64,000 nt of DNA, taken from assembly GCF_020991475.1 (NCBI RefSeq), contig NZ_JAJMPA010000001.1, positions 124,001 through 188,000 on the forward strand, in the 5' to 3' direction. The DNA is from Pedobacter sp. MC2016-14 (lineage in GTDB: Bacteria; Bacteroidota; Bacteroidia; Sphingobacteriales; Sphingobacteriaceae). Of this stretch, positions 17,660-27,794 are shown one piece after another (within the stretch, counting starts at the first letter, position 1; each line of letters starts with the position of its first letter). A model generated the notes under the pieces. It was not told the DNA's origin. It saw only the letters and a list, made by a program, of their open reading frames with translations, and did no database searches. The translations under genes were made by a program, and so were the position numbers.

Positions 17660-19165
17660 TTATTTTGGGTTAAATTCAGTCATTGGAATTGGAAGGATGT
17701 AATGAGCTTCAGTAACCGCTCCGGTTCTGTTTAACATTGTGGTGGCCCCTAAACGTTTATAGGTATAGAACATCTGTCCTTCAGCGTAAAACTCTCTCCG
17801 ATACTCATTGATAACGCCAGTTTTCACTGCGTCTAACGTGGGGAATAAAATTCCGGATGTAGCATCATGTGAAAGTTGATATTGCTGGTAAAGTGCGTTT
17901 GCTTCGGCAAGGTCGGTAGTGGTTTCCATGACAATCAGGTACATTTCCGAAAGACGGATTAATGGGATGACCTGTCTTTTGGTTACGTTTACGGGAAGCG
18001 TGCCTACTGCAGCATCTTGGTTATATTTTTTTAATGTAGGCAAAGTTGTTCCCGCCTGATTTGTTGTTGTAACGTTCCATAACTTCTGATAACGTCCGTT
18101 ATTTGCAACAGTTGGGATACCTGCATAAAGAGTTGTGAGCTTAGCAGTATTTAGGGAAACGTTGAATGTTCCCACTCGGCTTAATGCATCCGGACCAAAT
18201 ACAGTTGACACATAATCTGCTAGATTAACAACGTGAAGCATCATTAGACTTTCAGATGGGCTGGTAAGATAGCCAAGTGCAAAATCTTCCTGGCTACTCA
18301 AAGTGATAACCTTGTTACTGGTTGGTCCTGTTGCGTTAATGATGCTTTTAGCGATAGTGTATGCTTTTGCGGTATTGCCGATATATAGGTAAAACCTTGC
18401 CTGTAAGCCCTTCACCGCCCAATAGTTGAACCTGTTTTGACGGAACCTCATGAAATCATCCTGTACGCCGGTTGCCAAAGTATTCAGCTCTGCAAATGTA
18501 TTTGAAAATATAGGGTCGTTTTTATCAAGCAACTGTTCTGCAGCAAGCAAGTCTGCTTCAATTTTGGCAACAAATTGAGCATAGTTGTAGTAGGTAGGCA
18601 AGTCACTTGTAGACACACTTTCAGCGTAAGGTAGGGAAACCTGTTTAGTGGCATTTTTGGGAAGCTGTCCGAACAGGCGCAGCACATCTAGATGGCAAAA
18701 TGCCCGGATGGCAAGCGCTTCGCCTAAAATAACCGATCGTTTGGCTGGATCATTAATTACTGATCCATGTAATGGCATATTATTGATGATCATATTAGCA
18801 TTGGCAATTGTATTGTACAATCCCAACCAAATTTGGCTAATCGAATTGCGGGCATTAGCACTAAGGTCCAGATTTGCATCTGCATAGGTAAATAGGCTTA
18901 GCTCATTGTCGTCCAACCGGGTTGTCCCGGTGAGATGCCATAACTGCGCTAGAGATTCAATATTGGTCATGGTCAACTTTTCACCATAGATATTGCGGTT
19001 CTTAAGCTTTATATAAACTCCGTTCAACGCATCGGCAAAGCCCGAATATGAACCAAACTGTTCTTCTGTTGTTTTCTGGTTTTCTGGCTTCACATCTAGC
19101 CATTTTCTACAAGACGTGAGTGATACCAGTAAGGCAAGGAAACTAATTACAAATATTTTTTTCAT
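17660..19165 (-). CDS. SusD/RagB family nutrient-binding lipoprotein
   Basis: A 501-residue SusD homologue: lipobox SLTSC (Cys19), the N-terminal RKWLDVKPENQ pattern, TPR-like helices in the first half (LGEALAIRAFCHLDVLRLFGQ), and the C-terminal EYRREFYAEGQMFYTYKRLG block typical of the family. SusD proteins cap the SusC porin and bind substrate at the cell surface. It follows susC by 12 nt. The set lacks any carbohydrate-active enzyme, so the ligand may not be a glycan. Confidence 0.94.
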   Translation of the reverse strand: MKKIFVISFLALLVSLTSCRKWLDVKPENQKTTEEQFGSYSGFADALNGVYIKLKNRNIYGEKLTMTNIESLAQLWHLTGTTRLDDNELSLFTYADANLDLSANARNSISQIWLGLYNTIANANMIINNMPLHGSVINDPAKRSVILGEALAIRAFCHLDVLRLFGQLPKNATKQVSLPYAESVSTSDLPTYYNYAQFVAKIEADLLAAEQLLDKNDPIFSNTFAELNTLATGVQDDFMRFRQNRFNYWAVKGLQARFYLYIGNTAKAYTIAKSIINATGPTSNKVITLSSQEDFALGYLTSPSESLMMLHVVNLADYVSTVFGPDALSRVGTFNVSLNTAKLTTLYAGIPTVANNGRYQKLWNVTTTNQAGTTLPTLKKYNQDAAVGTLPVNVTKRQVIPLIRLSEMYLIVMETTTDLAEANALYQQYQLSHDATSGILFPTLDAVKTGVINEYRREFYAEGQMFYTYKRLGATTMLNRTGAVTEAHYILPIPMTEFNPK

Positions 19166-19177
19166 GATGTAAGAATG

Positions 19178-22100
19178 TTAAAACGTTAGTGATAAATAGA
19201 GACCTGCACGTCTTGCATAAGGATAGCTTGTACCTCTTTCACGTTTAATTGAAGACAGGTAGAGCAGATCCGACATATTTATTCCAAATCTTGCATTCTG
19301 GATACCATACTTTTTCAAAAAGGCATTTTTTGCAATATTGTAGTCAAGACTTGCGCTTTGTAATTCCAAAACATTATCGTCCATTACAAATCTGGTAGAT
19401 GCTAGCGTGGCTGCATCAGAAAAGGCTTTAAAGAAAGTCACATCACCTGGTTTGCTCCATCGTTGGTCTAATACGCGACGGTCCATGTTGCGGTTCTGCA
19501 ATAAGGACCTTACTACTTCTACCCTGTCAATGAGTGTCTGATTATAGACTTGTCCTCCCCAACGGAAACCAATGTTAAGGTTAAAAGTAAAATTAGCATA
19601 TCGTAACACTGAAGTAAGGTTACCATTGTACTTGGGATTATTGATTCCAGCAAAAACCTTTGCAGAAGCACTCCAAACATTGGTCAAATTACCGTTGGCA
19701 TCAAGAAAAAGTTCCTGCCCAGTACTCGGATCTATTCCTAACGATCGCACAGCCCATATAGAATTTTGGTCATAACCTTCTTCGAACAACGTACTTACAG
19801 CAGTTCCTGAAAGCCTATAGGCAGCGGATTGTGCTTTAATTGCGTTAGACAGTTTTGTGATCCTGTTCTTATTATAAGCCATCCTCGTCCCAAGCATCCA
19901 GTTTAATTTCGCTCCAGTATTACGAATCACATAGGCATTTAAGGAGGTCTCGAAACCTGTATTTTTTACTTCGCCAACGTTATCCGTGAAAGAGGTAAAT
20001 CCAGTAGAAAAGGGAAGGTCTCGCGAGGAAAGCAGATTAGATGTCGTCTTAACATAGTAATCTACGCTTGCACTTATCCTACTATTGAAAATGTTAATCT
20101 CAGCTCCGCCATTTAATTGCTTTGTAACTTGCCATTTGAGATTTTCATTACCAAGCGCTATCAAGGATGCACCACTTCGGTTGATATAACGGTCGTTGGT
20201 AGAATATTCATACATTTGCTGCGCTTGATAGGCCGAGAATTGCTGGGAGCCGTTTTCGCCGACAGAACCCCTTAAACGCAGCAGGTTGATGACGCTATTA
20301 TTTTTTAGAAAATCCTCATGATGTACGTTCCATCCAAGGCCAGCACTCCAAAAAGGGGCAAAACGGTTATTACTCCCAAATTGGGAACTACCATCTACTC
20401 TGTAAGACAAATCTGCAAAATACCTATTGTTATAGGTGTAGTTGACATTACTTGTTAAACCTATTGTTCGTACTGTGCTTTGTGTTCCGGTTGGCCTGCT
20501 GTTTGCTGCGTACTGAACAGCATTCCCTAGAAAGGCCTTACTTTCAGCTGGAAACCCTTCCGCAATGAACCCATAGTTATAATTCTTCACCTGCCGAGTT
20601 GTTACGTCTAGACCTGCGTATACTTGATGCTTACCACCAAAATTTTTAGAATAACTTAATGTAGCCTGCCCCTCCATATTGGCACCCTCACCAGTGTTAT
20701 AAGTGTAACGTCCTCTGCGGAAATACAAGGCATCAGTTGTATACGTGCGGAAGGCAGAGTGGTTGGCTGGCAAAAAGACATCAGAGGCGGTCGTTCTCTT
20801 AGAGATACCAAAGCGCGTAACCAATCGAAAACCTTTGACGAACTGCCAGTCGAGGGTGAAATTGTTAATCAATTCAGTATACCTCGATTCATTCATTGTG
20901 TTTAATGATGCATCGTAGAGAGGGTTTATATTATCTGTGCTACCTGATAGAAAAGGAGGCAAATATTGCTTTAAAGAACCGTCAACCCCATATGGTGTAT
21001 CATAAGGCATGGCGTTTACCCAATTACTAAAAGCACCGTATGGGCTTTCTGTGCCCTTATTTATTCCAACACTAAGCTGGTTACGAAACAATAGGTTTTT
21101 GTAGGTGTAGGATAATGTAATATCTCCATTTAACGTATTCCGCTCTGAACCTCTCATAGCTCCTTGAGTACTATTGTAAGCTAAGTTGGCTCCCCAAACA
21201 AATTCATTACTCCCGCCTTCCAATCGCATACCATATTTTTTGCTAAGCCCCGTTCGAATCGGAAAATGTAGCCAATCAGTGTTAACACCCGCAAGCACAT
21301 CTCTCAATCGCTCATTATAAGCATTTTGACCCAACAACATCGACGGCGCATAGGCGTTAGAGTATAAACCCTCTCTATATTGTAACTGAAGGATTTCCGC
21401 CGCCGATAGCATATCATAGGAACTAAGGTCAGGTAGTTCGGTAGTGAAATCAACACGCGGAGATATAATTAATTTTCCTGGCTTTGGCTTTTTCCGTATG
21501 ATTACGATAACGCCATTTGCTCCTCTAGATCCATAAATTGCAGTAGCAGAGGCATCCTTTAGAATATTAATAGATTCGATATCTTCATCATTAAAGTCCA
21601 TAAGCCTTGTAAGTGAGATTTCAAAACCATCCATGATTACCAAGGGTACGTTAACCACGGAGTTTAAACCTGCATTGTAGTCTGCTACGCTAGTTGGTAA
21701 GGACGACCTGCCCCTAATGGTCACGTCAGGGATAACATTCGGGTTACTTCCCATGCTATTATTTACTGGAATTTGAAATGCCGGATCTAGGTTTTTGATA
21801 GTTTGCAGTAGATTCTGTCCTCTATTGGCCTGAATTTGGTCGGCTGTAATTGTAGTTACAGCTCCTGTATAACTTTCTTTTGCCTTGTTAAAAATACCCG
21901 TCACCACAACATCTTTCATGTCAGTAATACTTTCTTTAAGGATCACAACCATTGGTGTATTTGTAAGCACAACAGGCACCTCCCTTTGCGCAAATCCGAT
22001 ATAGCTGAACACCAGAATATCACCTTTTTCACCTTTTATAGTATAAGATCCCGATGCATTAGTTTGTACCGAAACTTTTTTGGTCTTGTTGTACACGGTT

Positions 22101-22552
22101 ACACCAGGGATTCCCTTGTTATCGGAATCGAACACTTGACCTCTGATCACGGAATCGGCCAACACCATGGTTGATCCTGTTTGATTGGTAACTTTGCGTT
22201 TTATTACAACTAGCTTGTTGCTTATGGTATAGGCAAGCGGAAGATCTTTAAGAGTTTGATTTAGAGCCTTTTCAACAGTGCTGTTAACGACATTGATTTT
22301 TATGTTATTGAAGCCGTCGATAAGATCTGCATCATACAGAAAATCATAACCACTTTGCTGTCTCATTTTTTTGATAAGACTGGTCAGCGTTGCACTCTTT
22401 TCGTTGAGGTTAATATTCTGCGCAAAAGAACTACTAGCTTTCACTTCTAATATTGTAGCAAGAATAATGACAACAAATACCTTCATAGTTAACGGGATTT
22501 TTTTGGCATAGAGAGAGCACCTACCAAAATAGTTGGTAAAAAATTTATTCAT
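19178..22552 (-). CDS. SusC/RagA TonB-dependent outer-membrane transporter with STN domain
   Basis: 1124 residues. A signal segment (TMKVFVVIILATILEVKASSS region, 22-44) leads to an STN/secretin-type signalling domain (about 50-115), a carboxypeptidase-regulatory-like domain (about 137-215: RGQVFDSDNKGIPGVTVYN), the TonB plug (about 216-360: VVVTGIFNKAKESYTGAVTT, then DFNDEDIESINILKDASATA, with YGSRGANGVIVI) and a long beta-barrel ending in an aromatic LYLSLTF. The STN domain is the part that talks to the FecR anti-sigma factor coded upstream, so substrate binding should induce the operon. ATG 22552 was kept; an internal ATG at residue 23 would start at the signal peptide. Confidence 0.95.
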   Translation of the reverse strand: MNKFFTNYFGRCSLYAKKIPLTMKVFVVIILATILEVKASSSFAQNINLNEKSATLTSLIKKMRQQSGYDFLYDADLIDGFNNIKINVVNSTVEKALNQTLKDLPLAYTISNKLVVIKRKVTNQTGSTMVLADSVIRGQVFDSDNKGIPGVTVYNKTKKVSVQTNASGSYTIKGEKGDILVFSYIGFAQREVPVVLTNTPMVVILKESITDMKDVVVTGIFNKAKESYTGAVTTITADQIQANRGQNLLQTIKNLDPAFQIPVNNSMGSNPNVIPDVTIRGRSSLPTSVADYNAGLNSVVNVPLVIMDGFEISLTRLMDFNDEDIESINILKDASATAIYGSRGANGVIVIIRKKPKPGKLIISPRVDFTTELPDLSSYDMLSAAEILQLQYREGLYSNAYAPSMLLGQNAYNERLRDVLAGVNTDWLHFPIRTGLSKKYGMRLEGGSNEFVWGANLAYNSTQGAMRGSERNTLNGDITLSYTYKNLLFRNQLSVGINKGTESPYGAFSNWVNAMPYDTPYGVDGSLKQYLPPFLSGSTDNINPLYDASLNTMNESRYTELINNFTLDWQFVKGFRLVTRFGISKRTTASDVFLPANHSAFRTYTTDALYFRRGRYTYNTGEGANMEGQATLSYSKNFGGKHQVYAGLDVTTRQVKNYNYGFIAEGFPAESKAFLGNAVQYAANSRPTGTQSTVRTIGLTSNVNYTYNNRYFADLSYRVDGSSQFGSNNRFAPFWSAGLGWNVHHEDFLKNNSVINLLRLRGSVGENGSQQFSAYQAQQMYEYSTNDRYINRSGASLIALGNENLKWQVTKQLNGGAEINIFNSRISASVDYYVKTTSNLLSSRDLPFSTGFTSFTDNVGEVKNTGFETSLNAYVIRNTGAKLNWMLGTRMAYNKNRITKLSNAIKAQSAAYRLSGTAVSTLFEEGYDQNSIWAVRSLGIDPSTGQELFLDANGNLTNVWSASAKVFAGINNPKYNGNLTSVLRYANFTFNLNIGFRWGGQVYNQTLIDRVEVVRSLLQNRNMDRRVLDQRWSKPGDVTFFKAFSDAATLASTRFVMDDNVLELQSASLDYNIAKNAFLKKYGIQNARFGINMSDLLYLSSIKRERGTSYPYARRAGLYLSLTF

Positions 22553-22641
22553 TAAGTTAGTTGGTTTAAACGTAACTTTGGTTTAGCGCAAGCTACGTTG
22601 GTTAATAATGTCAATTAATTATTGATGATTTCCCTCGTATC

Positions 22642-22669
22642 CCTGGCTCCGAATGCACTCGGGGCCAGG
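22642..22669 (-). promoter_or_regulatory. GC-rich hairpin between fecR and susC
   Basis: CCTGGC (22642-22647) and GCCAGG (22664-22669), with a further CCGA/TCGG inside, form a stem with one wobble pair in the 152-bp gap. There is no T run on the minus strand, so it is not a simple terminator; it could stabilise or attenuate the susC message. Low certainty. Confidence 0.4.
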
Positions 22670-22704
22670 TTATTTTACACAGAAAGCATCTTGATTGGTA
22701 GTAG

Positions 22705-23817
22705 TTATTTAATCACCCTGATCCTCCTTCCTTCAATTTTAAATCTAACGTTTTCTAATTCCTGAAGCCGTTCCAAAACCTCGGTGATGCTTCTAGCTCT
22801 GGAGATCTGCCCTGAAAGATGCAAACCACTTGGTTTATAGTCATAAACAATCTCTACATCATACCATCTGGAAATCATATTCATTGTGCTTTCAAAGCTA
22901 TTTCCATCAAAGAAAAAATCGCCACGCATCCAGGCAATAGCTTCTTCTGGATCAACTGATTGAACTATAATATGACCACTTGAATTTATGGCTTGTTGGC
23001 CTGGATTGATTATATTGTTTCCAACTCGAACAAGACCTTCCTGCAACGTAGTTTTGATAACATTTTCTTCTGCATAGGCATTTACATTAAATTTAGTACC
23101 CAATACTTCTATGGTTTGATTTGGACTTATTACGCGAAAAGGTTTATGCTTATTATGGGCAATCTCAAAGAAGGCTTCACCTTCCAAAAGTTCAACTCGA
23201 CGGTTCTCAACCAAGTCAGATGGAATTTTCATGTCCGAGGCGGTGTTAAGAAAAACGTGTGAACCATCAGGCAGATTAATTTCAATATGCCCACCCCTAG
23301 GCGTGGAGATATTATTGTACGAAACTTCTTGACTTTTACGATGAGGAAGTATGGAATAAATTAAGCTGCCATCATTCCTTTTCGTAATTGATATATTTTC
23401 CAATTTTAGGCTAGCGCCCTTTTCCAACGCAGTCAAATCAAACTTCTTACCGCTCGCCATGGTAAGGATTGCTTTATTCATTCCTGGTTTAATTGACGCG
23501 GATGAGATACCAGGCTTTTCTGGTACACTCATTCTTTCATTCGTAGTAAATAGCCAAGTGCCAATCACTAGTGCCATTACTGCTGCCGCTAATCTTAACC
23601 TAGGCCATAGGCTAAGGATACGAGGTCTGATGTGCTGATCTATACGTTCACTTAAAAGATTTTTAATACTGGATTTTTCTTCGTCGGAAATCCCATCCCA
23701 AGCACTTTCCTTTACTTGAAATGCATTGTAATAGGTTAAGTAAATCTTATACTCCTGCTCACTCGCTTCCCCGGTAGCTACTCGGTTTGCGATTAATAAA
23801 AATTCCGTCTTGGTCAT
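22705..23817 (-). CDS. FecR family anti-sigma factor
   Basis: 370 residues: a cytoplasmic sigma-binding N-terminus (residues 1-75), a transmembrane helix (about 82-100, LRLAAAVMALVIGTWLF), the FecR domain (about 165-275: STPRGGHIEINLPDGSHVFL, VELLEGEAFFEIAH, VLGTKFNVNAY) and a C-terminal DUF4974 (about 300-370). It should hold the ECF sigma coded 94 nt upstream at the membrane and release it when the STN domain of the downstream SusC signals substrate. A textbook Bacteroidota surface-signalling arrangement. Confidence 0.94.
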   Translation of the reverse strand: MTKTEFLLIANRVATGEASEQEYKIYLTYYNAFQVKESAWDGISDEEKSSIKNLLSERIDQHIRPRILSLWPRLRLAAAVMALVIGTWLFTTNERMSVPEKPGISSASIKPGMNKAILTMASGKKFDLTALEKGASLKLENISITKRNDGSLIYSILPHRKSQEVSYNNISTPRGGHIEINLPDGSHVFLNTASDMKIPSDLVENRRVELLEGEAFFEIAHNKHKPFRVISPNQTIEVLGTKFNVNAYAEENVIKTTLQEGLVRVGNNIINPGQQAINSSGHIIVQSVDPEEAIAWMRGDFFFDGNSFESTMNMISRWYDVEIVYDYKPSGLHLSGQISRARSITEVLERLQELENVRFKIEGRRIRVIK

Positions 23818-23911
23818 TGCTGTCTAATGCTCTATATATGTAAAGCACTTTAGCGACAGGTATCACCTATATCGTTTATAGATTATTTTACAATAGTTGA
23901 TAATGGGGCAG

Positions 23912-24526
23912 CTAAAAAAGCAAAAGAAGCAGATAATTCGAACTACCGAGCCGCTTTCTTAATTTATTAAGAGCGGTATTGATCTGATTTGCGACAGTTT
24001 TTTCGGAAATACCCAGCTTTTCAGCGATTTCTCTGTTGGATAATTGACCGACTCGACTAAGATGAAATATTTCCCTGCATTTTTCAGGCAGATCATTGAT
24101 AAATGTATCAATAAATTGCCTGAGCTCGGCGACTTCAATCATTAAATTGATATCATCAGCCACCACTTCCTGCAAATCCGCTAATTGATCGAAAAAAGTA
24201 GAGCGTACTTTATCGTTTCGAATGTAATTAGCGACTTTAAATTTTACCGCCGTAAGTAGGTAACCCTTGCATGATGTAAGTGTCCAATTCAACCGATGTT
24301 CCCAAAACCAAATAAAAATTTCCTGAACAATATCCATACTGGAATCCTTATCGCGAAGTACATTATAGGCTGATGCGTAAAGTATGCTCCAATACTTATT
24401 ATAGATTGTCTTAAATGCAGAATAGTCACCAGTTTTGACTAGCGCTAATAGGTCTCTTTCTTCAGTATCATTATAACTAACCACTTTGGCTGACATATGT
24501 CGCAATATAAAAATAATATTCAACAT
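23912..24526 (-). CDS. ECF RNA polymerase sigma factor, FecI-like
   Basis: 204 residues. Region 2 (FKTIYNKYWSILYASAYNVL, DKDSSMDIVQEIFIWFWEHR) and region 4 (LPEKCREIFHLSRVGQLSNR, then EIAEKLGISEKTVANQIN) are clear, in the RNA polymerase sigma-70 family of Bacteroides expansion type. It is paired with the FecR gene and the SusC gene and is expected to transcribe the SusC/SusD operon. A second in-frame ATG at 24496 (MSAKVVSYN) gives a 194-residue protein and fits family length better. The gene lies at the far end of the accessory block. Confidence 0.93.
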   Translation of the reverse strand: MLNIIFILRHMSAKVVSYNDTEERDLLALVKTGDYSAFKTIYNKYWSILYASAYNVLRDKDSSMDIVQEIFIWFWEHRLNWTLTSCKGYLLTAVKFKVANYIRNDKVRSTFFDQLADLQEVVADDINLMIEVAELRQFIDTFINDLPEKCREIFHLSRVGQLSNREIAEKLGISEKTVANQINTALNKLRKRLGSSNYLLLLLF

Positions 24527-24897
24527 CAGCCATTAATTGAAGGTCCGGGAGCACGTGGATCTCTAGGAAACTTACTGCGATCGGAATATAATTCAAGCCT
24601 TATCGTAAAGATTCGCTAGCATCAAAGCATCTATTAGTTGTCGTAACAATCGCAGAGTTGAGGAATGTCTATCTGTTTTGGATGTTCATCAATTTCATAA
24701 GCAAAGAACACGTTGGTGAATCAAAGCCAAAAAACCTTACCACTTTGACATACCGAAAATAAGAATTAGTCTGGACTTCCCGTGCGCTGTCCTTTTATAA
24801 TACCAGGTTCAGTTTGCTTTCCTCCTTCTGCTTCAGGCTTTGTTCTTCTCTGGAAGTTTCTGTATTGGTATTTTTCAACAACTGACAAGAGGAAAGC

Positions 24898-24936
24898 GAG
24901 ATTTACCCACGTATTGTTAGAATGAATAAGGAGTAG
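24898..24936 (+). pseudogene. Fragment of a second rtcB 3' end
   Basis: Codons read EIYPRIVRMNKE then TAG, against KFHPRIVRMNKD at the end of the intact RtcB. At DNA level 24901-24936 matches 9473-9508 at 31 of 36 positions, in the same orientation. Nothing rtcB-like precedes it. It is either the last trace of a paralogue or the duplicated end left by an insertion. Confidence 0.55.
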
Positions 24937-24947
24937 CGATTGACACA

Positions 24948-24977
24948 AATTACCTCGGGCAAAGGCCTGGGGTAATT
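24948..24977 (+). terminator. Hairpin after the rtcB fragment
   Basis: AATTACC (24948-24954) pairs with GGTAATT (24971-24977), with an inner GGGC/GCCT stem. It lies 12 nt after the fragment's stop, in the same relative place as the terminator after the intact rtcB. The T run is weak. Confidence 0.45.
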
Positions 24978-25312
24978 ATAGTTCGATTGTGGTTCTACCG
25001 TGGCTAATGAATACCAGCACTAACATATGGGTATTGTAGGACTTGGCTAGGTATCAGCTACCTCTGTGGACCTAGATCAGACTTAAACAAATGTATCCCT
25101 AACTGAATCGCAAAAGGCCTGTATAAAAAGGTTGATTTAATTAAGATTAAACCACTATTCAACTAACTTAATATACTGGTGGTAATGTTTTTATAAAATA
25201 CATTTTTCCATTCCCAGATTGTTAAATCCCCAAATGAATGGGATTCTGTGCCATCAAATAGCTTTTGCCTAATAGCTATTGACTTTGAGAACTAATTTAT
25301 AATGTTTAATAA

Positions 25313-26404
<1,092 letters not shown>

Positions 26405-26416
26405 AAACGAAGAACA

Positions 26417-26619
26417 ATGCAGAATATTGAAGGAAAAGTAATAGCCATTACAGGTGCAAGCAGCGGAATGGGTAAAGCCATTGCCATAGAATTAGCCAAA
26501 ATATGGAAAATCTAGCCATTAGTCCCGATGCCATTGCCAATGCGGTTATCTATGCCATTAGCCAACCGAAAGATGTTGAAGTTGGTGATATCGTGATTCG
26601 CCCGTCAAAACAAAATTGA
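26417..26619 (+). pseudogene. Short-chain dehydrogenase with its middle deleted
   Basis: An intact N-terminus (MQNIEGKVIAITGASSGMGK, the NAD(P)-binding GxxxGxG) runs to a stop at 26513. In another frame from 26503 follows a typical SDR C-terminus (NLAISPDAIANAVIYAISQP ending VRPSKQN, stop 26617-26619). A normal family member has about 245 residues; some 530 bp including the catalytic YxxxK are gone. Both ends are well preserved, so the deletion is recent. It lies 12 nt after the aldo/keto reductase. Confidence 0.85.
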
Positions 26620-26636
26620 TTAAATTCGTAAACGAA

Positions 26637-27548
26637 ATGCAGCAACAATCAAACATCAATCAGATTAAAAGTATATCGCAATTGATGCGTGTCTTGGGAT
26701 TTCCTTCGCCATTGCACCCATTAATCACTTTGGTTGATTACAATAATGTCTCGATTGATATGTTTCCAAAAGGGCAAAAAGTGAGTCTTGATTTTTACAA
26801 AATTTCATTTAAGCCAACATTCACAGGGCACATAAAATACGGACAAGGCTATTACGATTTTGAAGAAGGCGGATTGGCATTTTTGAAGCCAAAACAAATT
26901 GTTTTTTCACCTGAAGAAACAGAAAGCTATGAGGGGATCGCCTTGTACTTCCATCCGGACTTTATCCGAAATTACCCATTAGGAAGCACAATAAATCAAT
27001 TTGGATTTTTCTCTTACGACGTTTCGGAGGCCTTGTTTCTATCTGCAAAAGAAAAAGAGATCATAGCCAATCTATTTACTACAATAGCCAATGAACTAGG
27101 TAACAACATTGACAGTTTCAGCCAGGATGTTCTGGTGTCGCAAATAGAATTGTTATTGAACTACAGCAACCGTTTTTACAACAGGCAATTTTTGACGAGG
27201 AAAGCCGTCAACCACGACATCATCACTTCTTTGGACAAACTTTTAAACAGTTATTTTGCAACAAACAGTCTGAAAAATGGTTTGCCATCCGTGAAATATA
27301 TCAGCACAGAATTAAAGCTATCGCAACGCTATCTGAGTGACATGTTGAGTTCATTGACTGGGCTAAACACACAACAATACATTCAAAACGCAATCATAGA
27401 AAAAGCCAAAGAAAAATTATCAACAACAAATCTTTCCGTTTCGGAAATTGCTTATGAATTGGGCTTTGAACATTCACAATCATTCAGCAAACTTTTCAAG
27501 ACGAAGACAAATGTATCACCTTTGGAGTTCAGAAACTCGTTTAGTTAA
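26637..27548 (+). CDS. AraC family transcriptional regulator
   Basis: 303 residues from ATG 26637. The N-terminal cupin-like ligand domain (about 30-150) is followed by a C-terminal AraC/XylS double helix-turn-helix (about 205-303: LSQRYLSDMLSSLTGLNTQQ, then LSVSEIAYELGFEHSQSFSK and SPLEFRNSF). A TTG at 26616 overlapping the SDR remnant would add seven residues and is less likely. It is the last gene of the reductase operon and probably regulates it. Confidence 0.92.
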   Translation: MQQQSNINQIKSISQLMRVLGFPSPLHPLITLVDYNNVSIDMFPKGQKVSLDFYKISFKPTFTGHIKYGQGYYDFEEGGLAFLKPKQIVFSPEETESYEGIALYFHPDFIRNYPLGSTINQFGFFSYDVSEALFLSAKEKEIIANLFTTIANELGNNIDSFSQDVLVSQIELLLNYSNRFYNRQFLTRKAVNHDIITSLDKLLNSYFATNSLKNGLPSVKYISTELKLSQRYLSDMLSSLTGLNTQQYIQNAIIEKAKEKLSTTNLSVSEIAYELGFEHSQSFSKLFKTKTNVSPLEFRNSFS

Positions 27549-27594
27549 AAACATGGATCAAGCGGAAACAGGGATCAAGCGGAATTGAGCCATA

Positions 27595-27634
27595 AACCAA
27601 AAAAGCCTCACATTGCTGTGAGGCTTTCATTTTC
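27595..27634. repeat. 40-bp repeat including a terminator hairpin, copy 1
   Basis: Identical to 28539-28578 over 40 bp. It contains AAAGCCTCACA (27603-27613) and TGTGAGGCTTT (27618-27628), an 11-bp stem with a 4-nt loop, serving as terminator for the AraC gene. Its twin is the terminator of tRNA-Asn. The 160 bp that follow hold no gene. Confidence 0.88.
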
Positions 27635-27794
27635 TCTCCCGAGAATGTTTTAGCGACCGCAGGTTGTAAATGTGTATTTCGTTTTTTTCAGCCTTGCCTA
27701 ATATAGCAACTTATTAGTTAAGCTGGATTGAATCCATTTCGAAAAGAAATAAGGTTGAAAGAAGGAGATATTACATTTATTATGAATTATTTAT

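Noticed and set aside
24766..24948. A 60-codon minus-strand frame
   Set aside because: No recognisable features, no ribosome site, and its 5' part is the complement of the rtcB fragment.
9570..24980. Prophage or conjugative element
   Set aside because: No integrase, terminase, capsid, relaxase or transfer gene is present; only an end repeat hints at insertion.
27635..27700. A decayed tRNA after the first 40-bp terminator repeat
   Set aside because: CTCCC and AGCGACC are shared with the tRNA-Asn 3' half, but no cloverleaf stems can be drawn, so it is too weak to call.
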